NCBI GenBank assembly: GCA_025642075.2
Contig: JAODUO010000951.1
Span: 1 to 64,000, forward strand
Direction of reading: 5' to 3'
Origin: Ridgeia piscesae
Taxonomy: Eukaryota; Annelida; Polychaeta; Sabellida; Siboglinidae
Length of the DNA: 64,000 nt
Positions 1-10,844 of the stretch are shown here, piece by piece (position 1 is the stretch's first letter; each line of letters opens with the position of its first letter). A model generated the notes under the pieces. It did no database searches. It was not told the DNA's origin and worked only from the letters and a program-made list of their open reading frames with translations. Both the position numbers and the translations under genes were made by a program.

Positions 1-676
1 TCCTGATACTTACAGGAACTCCCTCCTGATACTTACAGGAACTCCCTCTGATACTTACAGGAACTCCCTCCTGATACTTACATGAACTCCCTCCTGATAC
101 TTACAGGAACTCCCTCCTGATACTTACATGAACTCCCTCCTGATACTTACATGAACTCCCTCTGATACTTACAGGAACTCCCTCCTGATACTTACATGAA
201 CTCCCTCCTGATACTTACAGGAACTCCCTCCTGATACTTACATGAACTCCCTCCTGATACTTACATGAACTCCCTCTGATACTTACAGGAACTCCCTCCT
301 GATACTTACAGGAACTCCCTCCTGATACTTACAGGAACTCCCTCCTGATACTTACAGGAACTCCCTCCTGATACTTACAGGAACTCCCTCTGATACTTAC
401 AGGAACTCCCTCCTGATACTTACAGGAACTCCCTCCTGATACTTACAGGAACTCCCTCCTGATACTTACAGGAACTCCCTCCTGATACTTACATGAACTC
501 CCTCTGATACTTACAGGAACTCCCTCCTGATACTTACAGGAACTCCCTCCTGATACTTACAGGAACTCCCTCCTGATACTTACAGGAACTCCCTCCTGAT
601 ACTTACAGGAACTCCCCCCTGATACTTACAGGAACTCCGTCTGATACTTACATGAACTCCCTCTGATACTTACAGG
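1..676. repeat. 23-bp minisatellite, about 29 copies
   Basis: Head-to-tail copies of a roughly 23-bp unit with core CTCCTGATACTTACAGGAAC. Two variants alternate: CAGGAAC versus CATGAAC, and units that lack one C (22 bp). The array runs off the left edge of the window, so its true length is unknown. Its right end is more diverged and abuts a LINE relic on the other strand. No coding role is suggested. Confidence 0.97.
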
Positions 677-1640
677 AAGGTAGAGGTCTTCCCATTTGAT
701 TTGATCAACTATGTTGATGACATGTGCATCGTTCAAGTCTGATGCAAACATGACTCGCTCATTTTGCCCCATTACCTTTGTTGTCACTATTTGTTGATGT
801 CCAGTGATGAATTTTAGATCAACGAGTGGTTCACAAATAACGACGTTGTGATCTGCATTTCCGACAGGACAACTGGTGTGTGGTTGTCCATACAGTTTGT
901 CCATATTGGTATAGATCTTATCCAAAGTGGCATCACCTCGTGTACGAACAGTCACAATCTGCTTCAGCCTGTAGTGGGTTTTTAAGTATCCTTCGGGTAG
1001 ATGGTTGAAATCACCAGATAAGATGATGCCAGTGTGAGGGTGGCGTTGTAATATATAATCCAGGCAATGGCAAATGTGGTTTACCATAATGTTGTTATCC
1101 TCGTTAGGTGGATGATATATCACTCCAACGTTTATGTGGGTAAACTGTTGTGGTAATTTGTGTGGGCGAAGCGAAATCCACAGAGTTTCCATGTCGTTGT
1201 TACGTAGTTCTGTCCATTCCTTGAAAGGGATGCCATGTTTTACAAAGCACATGACCCCTCCGCCACGTCTGTCGGCACGATCTTTTCTGATGTGGAAGTA
1301 CCCAGGTACACAAATGGATTCGTCTGGTATGTGGTCCCTACACCATGTCTCTTATTGTTGCAATATCAGCACTGTTTAGTTTCAGTATTTCTGTCAGTTC
1401 TGTTGTTTTTGGTACCACTGATCTTATGTTTGTGTTTACCATCAGAGGCAGGTCGCATTTTCCACATGAGACTTGTATATTGTTGTTGCCCCGGGAAGTA
1501 ACTGGCGGCTTGGTCAACGTAGTCAGACGAGAAGTTGTAATGACTGGTATAGTCCTTTGCTTGTGGGCACAGCAGGGCAGCCCCGGTGGGTGGGTCGGTG
1601 GAGTGCCACCCCTGCATCACACGCAGCTCTCCAGGCAGCA
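677..1640 (-). pseudogene. LINE ORF2 endonuclease-domain relic (APE type), frameshifted
   Basis: Read on the minus strand, the frame ending near 1640 gives a cysteine-containing segment followed by NIRSVVPKTTELTEILK, the usual start of an apurinic-type LINE endonuclease. A frameshift near 1340 moves the homology to the frame giving DESICVPGYFHIRKDRADRR and then GGGVMCFVKHG. Further on come GVIYHPPN, LSGDFNHLP and GNADHNVV, which correspond to the conserved GDFN and (S/A)DH catalytic blocks of this domain. The reverse transcriptase part is missing, because homology stops where the 23-bp minisatellite begins. The copy is therefore truncated and broken. It belongs to a different, older copy than the CR1-type element near 13-14 kb, and I cannot assign its clade with certainty. 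Confidence 0.85.
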
Positions 1641-2474
1641 TTGTCTAGATGGGTGTCGCTGCGTGGGCGTAAGTGATGTAAACATTCTGCTGAGAATGTG
1701 GTCATGCGTGACGTGTACACAGTGGTAACAATGGTTGCGCATGACCGCATAAGCATGTCAAATGTCACTCAGGTGCAGGCAGAAAATTTAAAAAGTCACC
1801 AATTCCCGAATAGGTGTAAACACTTGCCGTGAGATGAAGTCTAGCGTAAACTCGGTGTCCTCTCATAAAATGATATGTAACATTTTAAAACCGTAAACTC
1901 TCTAAAACTGGTAGAAATCTACAAAGTTCTGGGAATCAGTAATCAGTGCAGCCAGCCAGGCGTGTCCAGTCAGGTAATCTGATGATACTGTACACGATAC
2001 ACTGAACATATTTAATGGCAATACATTATTATGTTCACTTGCTCAGATTACCTCACCAGTCACAATTCTCTGGTAAACAATGTGCAGGTAACTGGGTAGG
2101 TTTACCCCAGGTGCCAAATTGCAGAAGTCATACACCTGACCTCGTGATAACTTGTCAGCCAATATACATGTTAGCTTGACCTGGGACATGATGTGCCACA
2201 AAGTTAATATTAAAACTAAGGCATGTAAGAACCAACCGACAGATGAGGGCCATGAATGCCCATGATGTGTGGATCCCGAGATGTCTGTTTATTTATCACA
2301 GCTCATCATATAATTAATTAAATGGCAATTAGTATCAAATTTGGGACACGCTGTATTCAGGAACCCTTTCGCTGAGATTCTGCTGTTACCAACACATGAC
2401 GTAGAGGTGGGACATTTGACCCGGTTAATGATGACGTCCATATTGTAAACAGTGTGCTGGGGCCGCTGTTTGTA
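1641..2474. other. Anonymous AT-rich spacer
   Basis: I see no convincing exon, RNA gene or repeat array in this stretch. The first hundred bases may still belong to the 5' side of the LINE relic on the minus strand. Confidence 0.5.
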
Positions 2475-2600
2475 ATGCAGAGAATCTGTGTTGCTGGTGG
2501 CTGTTGGAACGAAGCATCAGATTCAGTCAGTTTGCATGAATTTCCAATAGATGATGTCAAAAGGAGTGCTTTGTGGAATCAATTCATTGGCGTAAAATGA
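2475..2600 (+). CDS. THAP-like zinc-finger N-terminus (first exon or relic)
   Basis: An ATG at 2475 opens a 41-codon frame beginning MQRICVAGGC and continuing with VSLHEFPIDD, then a basic residue and LW. This follows the start of a THAP (C2CH) DNA-binding domain: C-x(4)-C near the N-terminus, then the S-L-H-x-F-P block and a tryptophan in the following helix. The frame stops at 2598. Just past it, another frame gives ANWAG, which resembles the next THAP segment, so a frameshift is likely. Alternatively a splice donor at GGC/GTAAAA could end a genuine first exon. THAP domains occur in cellular DNA-binding proteins and in P-element-type transposases. Either a gene start or a transposon relic is possible. 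Confidence 0.45.
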   Translation: MQRICVAGGCWNEASDSVSLHEFPIDDVKRSALWNQFIGVK

Positions 2601-2914
2601 GCAAACTGGGCCGGGTCGGGCCGTCAGCTCACTGCATGTGTTTATTGCATCCAACAGTAGCGTCATTCAGACAGTACGTCACATTCAAGTTCCAGTATAC
2701 ACCCATTGCACCCATGTGCAGCAGCTTATATACGGGTACAGTTGCATACATATACATGGATTACATTGTGGAGTTAAGGACGAGGTAACACCCGCCACAC
2801 TCTTTCCTCCTTATATAGTTTACAGTAATGAAACCGCTGTAGGAAATTGTTAGGGACCAGTTAACACCCATAACGCAGGCGATTCTCTGGAAGCCCCCTA
2901 GGGCTTATAATAAT

Positions 2915-2931
2915 AATAATAACTTTATCGT

Positions 2932-2992
<61 letters not shown>

Positions 2993-3049
2993 AATTGTTA
3001 CATCGTGTAATATACTTAGTTATTTAATTATTATTTACTTTAACAAATG

Positions 3050-3120
<71 letters not shown>

Positions 3121-3175
3121 TACATGTATATCTCAACAACATAAAGTAATAATTAATAACTAAGCACATACATTA

Positions 3176-3250
<75 letters not shown>

Positions 3251-3320
3251 ATGTAGTGCTCAACAACAGTAAAGTAATAATTAAATAACTAACTACATTA
3301 CACGATGTAACAATTGGAAT
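2915..3320. repeat. TA-microsatellite cluster embedded in a long palindrome
   Basis: Three (TA)n tracts (about 2936-2990, 3053-3115 and 3179-3241) separate related blocks. The block at 2993-3041 is nearly the reverse complement of 3271-3315; both contain TTACATCGTGTAAT and the TAGTTATTTAATTATTA stretch. A third, partial copy in the right-hand orientation lies at 3132-3172. The whole segment can fold into a large hairpin with TA loops. Confidence 0.9.
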
Positions 3321-3900
3321 CAAGCAACAGTGCTTATTTTCCTTATTCATTTACTACTAAAATTTGTGAAAAAACTAATAATTCATGAACAAAACAAAAA
3401 ACCCTCACAATAATGTAACTAGTTAATTGGAATTAGTGCATTACAAATGTACCACAACATTAAAATACATCGATAGACTTGTAACTACTAAGTTGTCTTT
3501 TAAGTTAACGTATACAATTGTAGCAAAGTAACATGACATAATAATACATTCAAAGCAGAAACAAGGTATATTACTGGTTATGTAGAAGCAGGCTTGTAAT
3601 AATAAAAAGCTTGTCTTAGAGCAAAGGTAAAAGCAATAATAATTGTTTTCCCTTTTTTACAAGAAAAATAACAAGTGTGCAAGATGTTGATTATTCCAGT
3701 ATTGGTATAAAAGAAAAAACAGTAAAAATAAGTGTCACGATGATTTATGTTAAGTTACATTATATCTGATAATGTGATAGATGTGAACATCAAATCATGT
3801 ATTTTTACAGAAATCTTGTTAAGTGATTGCAAAATACAAACATATAACACATATAAGGCATATAACAAACAAACTTTTTCTGGCAAAACAGTCAGTTATT
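3321..3900. other. Anonymous AT-rich spacer
   Basis: Very AT-rich sequence without a recognisable exon or RNA gene. It leads into diverged first copies of the 57-bp satellite. Confidence 0.5.
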
Positions 3901-6900
3901 GTACTGTGTTGAAAAAGTTCAATGCTTTGCCACATCTGTCAGTTATGCTGTGTCATCAAAAGGTTCAGCACTATGTCTGACATGACAGTCACTCAGTCAC
4001 TGTATTGTGTCGTCAAAAGGTTCAGCACTATGTCTGACATGACAGTCACTCAGTCACTGTATTGTGTCATCAAAAGGTTCAGCACTATGTCTGACATGAC
4101 AGTCACTCAGTCACTGTACTGTGTCATCAAAAGGTTCAGCACTATGTCTGACATGACAGTCACTCAGTCACTGTACTGTGTCGTCAAAAGGTTCAGCACT
4201 ATGTCTGACATGACAGTCACTCAGTCACTGTATTGTGTCATCAAAAGGTTCAGCACTATGTCTGACATGACAGTCACTCAGTCACTGTACTTTTGTTATC
4301 AAAAGGTTCAGCACTATGTCTGACATGACAGTCACTCAGTCACTGTACTGTGTCATCAAAAGGTTCAGCACTATGTCTGACATGACAGTCACTCAGTCAC
4401 TGTACTTTTGTCATCAAAAGGTTCAGCACTATGTCTGACATGACAGTCACTCAGTCACTGTATTGTGTCATCAAAAGGTTCAGCACTATGTCTGACATGA
4501 CAGTCACTCAGTCACTGTACTGTGTCATCAAAAGGTTCAGCACTATGTCTGACATGACAGTCACTCAGTCACTGTATTGTGTCGTCAAAAGGTTCAGCAC
4601 TATGTCTGACATGACAGTCACTCAGTCACTGTATTGTGTCATCAAAAGGTTCAGCACTATGTCTGACATGACAGTCACTCAGTCACTGTATTGTGTCGTC
4701 AAAAGGTTCAGCACTATGTCTGACATGACAGTCACTCAGTCACTGTATTGTGTTATCAAAAGGTTCAGCACTATGTCTGACATGACAGTCACTCAGTCAC
4801 TGTACTGTGTCATCAAAAGGTTCAGCACTATGTCTGACATGACAGTCACTCAGTCACTGTATTGTGTTATCAAAAGGTTCAGCACTATGTCTGACATGAC
4901 AGTCACTCAGTCACTGTATTGTGTCATCAAAAGGTTCAGCACTATGTCTGACATGACAGTCACTCAGTCACTGTATTGTGTCATCAAAAGGTTCAGCACT
5001 ATGTCTGACATGACAGTCACTCAGTCACTGTACTGTGTCATCAAAAGGTTCAGCACTATGTCTGACATGACAGTCACTCAGTCACTGTACTGTGTCATCA
5101 AAAGGTTCAGCACTATGTCTGACATGACAGTCACTCAGTCACTGTATTGTGTCGTCAAAAGGTTCAGCACTATGTCTGACATGACAGTCACTCAGTCACT
5201 GTATTGTGTCATCAAAAGGTTCAGCACTATGTCTGACATGACAGTCACTCAGTCACTGTACTGTGTCATCAAAAGGTTCAGCACTATGTCTGACATGACA
5301 GTCACTCAGTCACTGTACTGTGTCATCAAAAGGTTCAGCACTATGTCTGACATGACAGTCACTCAGTCACTGTACTGTGTCATCAAAAGGTTCAGCACTA
5401 TGTCTGACATGACAGTCACTCAGTCACTGTACTGTGTCATCAAAAGGTTCAGCACTATGTCTGACATGACAGTCACTCAGTCACTGTATTGTGTCATCAA
5501 AAGGTTCAGCACTATGTCTGACATGACAGTCACTCAGTCACTGTACTGTGTCATCAAAAGGTTCAGCACTATGTCTGACATGACAGTCACTCAGTCACTG
5601 TATGTGTCATCAAAAGGTTCAGCACTATGTCTGACATGACAGTCACTCAGTCACTGTACTGTGTCATCAAAAGGTTCAGCACTATGTCTGACATGACAGT
5701 CACTCAGTCACTGTACTGTGTCATCAAAAGGTTCAGCACTATGTCTGACATGACAGTCACTCAGTCACTGTACTGTGTCATCAAAAGGTTCAGCACTATG
5801 TCTGACATGACAGTCACTCAGTCACTGTATTGTGTCATCAAAAGGTTCAGCACTATGTCTGACATGACAGTCACTCAGTCACTGTATTGTGTCATCAAAA
5901 GGTTCAGCACTATGTCTGACATGACAGTCACTCAGTCACTGTAATGTGTCATCAAAAGGTTCAGCACTATGTCTGGCATGACAGTCACTCAGTCACTGTA
6001 CTGTGTCATCAAAAGGTTCAGCACTATGTCTGACATGACAGTCACTCAGTCACTGTACTGTGTCATCAAAAGGTTCAGCACTATGTCTGACATGACAGTC
6101 ACTCAGTCACTGTACTGTGTCATCAAAAGGTTCAGCACTATGTCTGGCATGACAGTCACTCAGTCACTGTACTGTGTCATCAAAAGGTTCAGCACTATGT
6201 CTGGCATGACAGTCACTCAGTCACTGTACTGTGTCATCAAAAGGTTCAGCACTATGTCTGACATGACAGTCACTCAGTCACTGTACTGTGTCATCAAAAG
6301 GTTCAGCACTATGTCTGACATGACAGTCACTCAGTCACTGTACTGTGTCATCAAAAGGTTCAGCACTATGTCTGGCATGACAGTCACTCAGTCACTGTAC
6401 TTTTGTCATCAAAAGGTTCAGCACTATGTCTGACATGACAGTCACTCAGTCACTGTACTGTGACATGACAGTCACTCAGTCACTGTACTGTGTCATCAAA
6501 AGGTTCAGCACTATGTCTGACATGACAGTCACTCAGTCACTGTACTGTGTCATCAAAAGGTTCAGCACTATGTCTGACATGACAGTCACTCAGTCACTGT
6601 ACTGTGTCATCAAAAGGTTCAGCACTATGTCTGGCATGACAGTCACTCAGTCACTGTACTGTGTCATCAAAAGGTTCAGCACTATGTCTGACATGACAGT
6701 CACTCAGTCACTGTACTGTGTCATCAAAAGGTTGAGCACTATGTCTGACATGACAGTCACTCAGTCACTGTACTGTGTCATCAAAAGGTTCAGCACTATG
6801 TCTGACATGACAGTCACTCAGTCACTGTACTGTGTCATCAAAAGGTTCAGCACTATGTCTGGCATGACAGTCACTCAGTCACTGTACTGTGTCATCAAAA

Positions 6901-7275
6901 GGTTCAGCACTATGTCTGACATGACAGTCACTCAGTCACTGTACTGTGTCATCAAAAGGTTCAGCACTATGTCTGGACATGACAGTCACTCAGTCACTGT
7001 ACTGTGTCATCAAAAGGTTCAGCACTATGTCTGACATGACAGTCACTCAGTCACTGTACTGTGTCATCAAAAGGTTCAGCACTATGTCTGGCATTACAGT
7101 CAATCATAGTACCACATTGTAGAAAGTACAATATTTGTCACAGCAGCCAAACATTGTACTGTGTTGTCCGAAATTTCACTGTTTTCTCACAATGGGTGAT
7201 CATTGTAGTGCAGTGTCGAAAAGTTCAATGCGTTGTCACAGCACACAACGATTGTACAGCAGTGTCGAAAAGTCG
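3901..7275. repeat. 57-bp satellite array, about 55 homogeneous copies plus decayed edge copies
   Basis: Tandem 57-bp units with core TTCAGCACTATGTCTGACAT. Homogeneous copies run from about 3945 to 7095. Variants are limited to a few positions: TATT/TACT, CATC/CGTC/TATC, GACATG/GGCATG, and occasional TTTTG insertions. Because 57 is 19 codons, several frames of 105-402 residues stay open on the + strand. They have no domain, no flanking splice context and no non-repeat extension, so I treat them as accidental. Diverged units (GTGTTGAAAAAGTTCAATGC at left; GTGTCGAAAAGTTC and relatives at right, spaced about 50 bp) flank the core on both sides. Confidence 0.97.
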
Positions 7276-8288
7276 GTCAGGAGACGATAACAAAAGGCAG
7301 TGACGATCTATACTACAGACGACAGTTACAGACGTCACTTCTACAGAGGCTGCTGCTCTCACAGTTATCTCGTCAACCATCTTTGGCCACAGGCGACACA
7401 GTCCCAGGCACACAAACACTAACAATCAACTCCAAATATGTAACTAATTTTACACAACAGAATGACAGTTTGTTGGTCTGTCAGTGGCAAATGATGGAGT
7501 TGTCAGTACCAATGTTTACGTTCCTCACATTCCGGAGGTTGTGTCCATTGTAGATAGGTCTATTGTAGAAGTTGCAGTTTTGGAATACCACCATCGGCGG
7601 GTTTGCCACTCGTGTTGACCTCTGATTTGACAGATGACCTTCGAATATATAAATATAAACAATAAAATGAACTAACGCAATGTCCTGTTTATCAGCAAAG
7701 TGCCACTTTGTTGTAACTGATTGACATATTTTAAATCAAATTTATTGTGACTTTACAATACATACAAATCAAATCAAGGCAAACAATTATAATGATGTAA
7801 AGAGAACAATGAGGGAAGAACATTACAATGTTATATTCCCTGTTATAATATATTCCAATGTAAAACGAACAAACAAAACACCATAGTAGACAAATAATAA
7901 AAACTATGCTGTATATTAACATCATTGTGCAATATATATTTCTTGAGTGTGCATTTGTGCATACAGTAATAATGCCAAGTTTTGTGTTGAAATAGTTCCA
8001 AATTATAGCACCCTTAATTCTTATGGAATGAAGTCTTATTTCCAAGGTTGCTATGGATATATGTACTTGTGAAGATATATTTGAATGGTTTATGTTGACT
8101 ACATAAATTACACATACCATGTACATGCCATATTTTTTTTTAAATGTCAGTCACTTACCCACACATATATGTATAAAGTGTAACACACACAAAGGTCAGT
8201 AATAGAAACCAAAATGAAACTTGCACATATGGTTGTTGTTTAGAGAATTCAAGTAATGTGTAGTGTATAAAAGTGCATATCGGGTCAT
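7276..8288. other. Spacer with one member of a dispersed repeat family
   Basis: No exon recognised. At about 7745-7850 is a segment (CATACAAATCAAAT ... GAGGGAAGAACATTACAATG ... TATATTCCCT) that recurs diverged at 16805-16895, so it belongs to a dispersed repeat of unknown class. Confidence 0.6.
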
Positions 8289-8678
8289 TTACTTACTACG
8301 GTATCCTTGTGGCAGATATCCCATTTCCTCGTAGACGCGGTTCATGCCTACATCAGCATGTGACATCTGTTGTTTGTCGGTAGATGAGGGCACTTCACGC
8401 CAACCCCATACCACTTCATCCACCATGTCGTCAGGCGGCCTTGTCCTCCCCCCATACACAGAGAGCTCTTTGTGACCACCATGGCACTGGGAGTGTGATG
8501 GCGTCTGTCTTGTAACAGTTCTCAAGCCACTGGGTCCCACAGAGATCTCGTAGTTGTCCACATTTGTTAAGTTCCCATCATTAGCGTGGCTTTGTGCTGT
8601 GTGATTTTTATTTCTGCGTTTACCAAAGTATTTCTTCATGCTTCTAACTTTCTTTCCAATCTTCGAAAGTATACCCAT
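8289..8678 (-). CDS. Unidentified basic protein, probable first coding exon
   Basis: On the minus strand an ATG at 8678 in a good context (AAAATGG) opens 129 codons. The product starts MGILSKIGKKVRSMKKYFG and is strongly basic for about 26 residues, then becomes polar and low in hydrophobic residues, ending in GYLPQGYRSK. I recognise no domain. The glycine at position 2 plus lysine-rich start could be a membrane-associating N-terminus, but the classic myristoylation serine position is not matched. Upstream on the minus strand is an acceptor-like CATCAG. The end carries GTAAGTAAA, a good donor, so the coding sequence may splice onward to the left instead of using the stop. Gene identity is unknown and it could be spurious. 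Confidence 0.35.
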   Translation of the reverse strand: MGILSKIGKKVRSMKKYFGKRRNKNHTAQSHANDGNLTNVDNYEISVGPSGLRTVTRQTPSHSQCHGGHKELSVYGGRTRPPDDMVDEVVWGWREVPSSTDKQQMSHADVGMNRVYEEMGYLPQGYRSK

Positions 8679-8699
8679 TTTGCAAAGGGCTAGTATGTT

Positions 8700-10840
8700 C
8701 TCTGATGCCAGATATGGTGAGTCTGCATATCAAACAAAGTATGTGTTTCATAAAGAGATTCCTACATTTTATGGATACTAGTTTTGTGATGCCACGAAGG
8801 TAGGTCAAGACAGTCAACAGTGATACAGCAAGACAAAGTATGGAGCTTACGTAGATGTCAGTGACTTTGTCTTTGCCTCCTTCAAACATTCTAATCACAC
8901 TCCTGTATGCATGTCATTTTGCAGATAATCATAAATACTTATTAGTTGTGTACATATTTTGTACATGTTTTTTTTATTTATAAAATGAAAGCTTGAAATA
9001 CTGCTTCAAAAAACATGGATATTTCTTCAGCTGATCCCTTTTGTTATTAAATAAATATGTATGCATATATAAATAAAAGCATGCGTGCACATGTGGAGTT
9101 TGTTGGCTTTTATGGACGTATTTTCCACTAGGTTCTTTCCATAATAAACTTAGTTTGTGGCATATAATAATGAAGCAGTTTTATATTTAGAAACAGGAAG
9201 TCATTTTGTGTTGCACTTATTGTCATTTCCTCTTGTGGTTATTCATGTAATTCATATTTAGTATAGTTACAATGCTGGCCAACCAGCTTTATATGTTATA
9301 TATGCATACATATTTAACAATATGGCCATTCTTAGCAATATGTGATTCACCCATGGAATAATAAGTCGGTGAATTTTGGAACATTCCTTCCTGTACTTGG
9401 TGCAGTCATTGTGAAAGTTCATACACTGTACCTTGTATATAAATTGTTAACCTATTACAGATGTAAGTCTTACCGTCTGTGGATGGTTACTTTGGTGCAG
9501 TCAGTCTTTGATTATCTCTTGGAGTCAGTGTAGACTTGGTAGTGCAATCTCAACCTGGTACTTTAGAATGTTTTTTCAGACAACAATTATGTTATTTGCC
9601 TGTCCTGTTATTTGCCATTAATTGATGCATTATGGGATGGCAATCATGGCATATAACCACGGCATATAACCATGGGGGATTCCCATCTACTATAATGGGT
9701 GGGCTAATATTAGTTCAATGTTTTTTGTTTTGTCTTTGTATATACATGTACAATTGTAGTTAATCAACGCTAATATTTATGTACACAAGAAACTAAGCCA
9801 TGCTTGAAAGGTCTTTTGTCAAAGGTTTGTCCTTTCTTTGAATATCAATATAATCTGAGAGCAACACAATGATCAAAGATTATTCTGGCATGCGTTTAGT
9901 GAAGTACTATAAATAAGTGTGTATTCAATGAGTATGTATACAGTGTTATATACTGAGTCTTTTCAGATTTTAAAATAGGATCAGTGCAGAATAAAAGATT
10001 GTTATGATGATGTCCACCAATATGTGTTCATTGTCTTTAGTGCTTTGGGCTTTAACTGTGTGAAGTCTGGTAAGCCACAAATCTGGTGGCGTCAGTTGGT
10101 ACATACATCAAAAAGAGCAGGAATGCATGAGCTTATGCATGAGCATGTTCTTACAGAATGTATGAACTAGCTGCGTAGACAGCTATAGCAAAGGCAATCA
10201 CCAGCAATGGGACACTTTGATGGCTGTATTTCAACAACGAATGCATTAATAACTCCTATACAGTTATCCTAAGTTATTATATAGGATTTTTAATCAATCC
10301 ATACTCCAAGAAATGTGGTCTTATCATGGTTACTTTGGTGCAATCTAATAATTTGGTTACTGTGAATGTCAAAATGTATTACCAAAGTAAAAGCTGCATG
10401 AGTCACTCTTTGCTCAGCTCGGACAGAATTCTGAGGAACGGTTTACTATAATGTATTTCCCATAACATCATTGTACAATCAGTGTCAAGACAGTGGATCC
10501 TGGCGGCAATGGTGCAGTAGATCTGCTGTGTGTTGTGGTGTACAATGATAGTTTTATACTACTGCACCTGATAAGCTTCACATTACAGGTTGACAATTCA
10601 CTATAAATATGTTACTGTGTTTCCTGTGGATCCAGCTAGACCAACGTGGAGAAACATTTAGTGTCTAGTTTAATCTGATATGTCCGTTCAGTGATGCACC
10701 AGTTGTTAAAGTTTTCAAGATGAATCTGTTTCAACACAAGCTCACTCCTCTAATACTCAGCAATGACTACTGTGCCGTCGTAGACTATTAAATGGGGAAT
10801 AGTTTCCTGGCACTAAGGAATGCACGCCTGACATGTTTCC
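8700..10840. other. Anonymous AT-rich spacer
   Basis: Roughly 2.1 kb without a frame or repeat I can support. Exons of the neighbouring genes may be hidden here, but I could not identify any. Confidence 0.45.
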
Positions 10841-10844
10841 TGAA

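Noticed and set aside
3922..7034. Long open frames (105-402 codons) across the 57-bp satellite
   Set aside because: They exist only because the period is a multiple of three. There is no non-repeat coding extension, small indels break the frame repeatedly, and no domain is present.
3945..7095. Possible CRISPR-like array
   Set aside because: Units are identical end to end with no unique spacers, and the DNA is clearly animal. It is a satellite.
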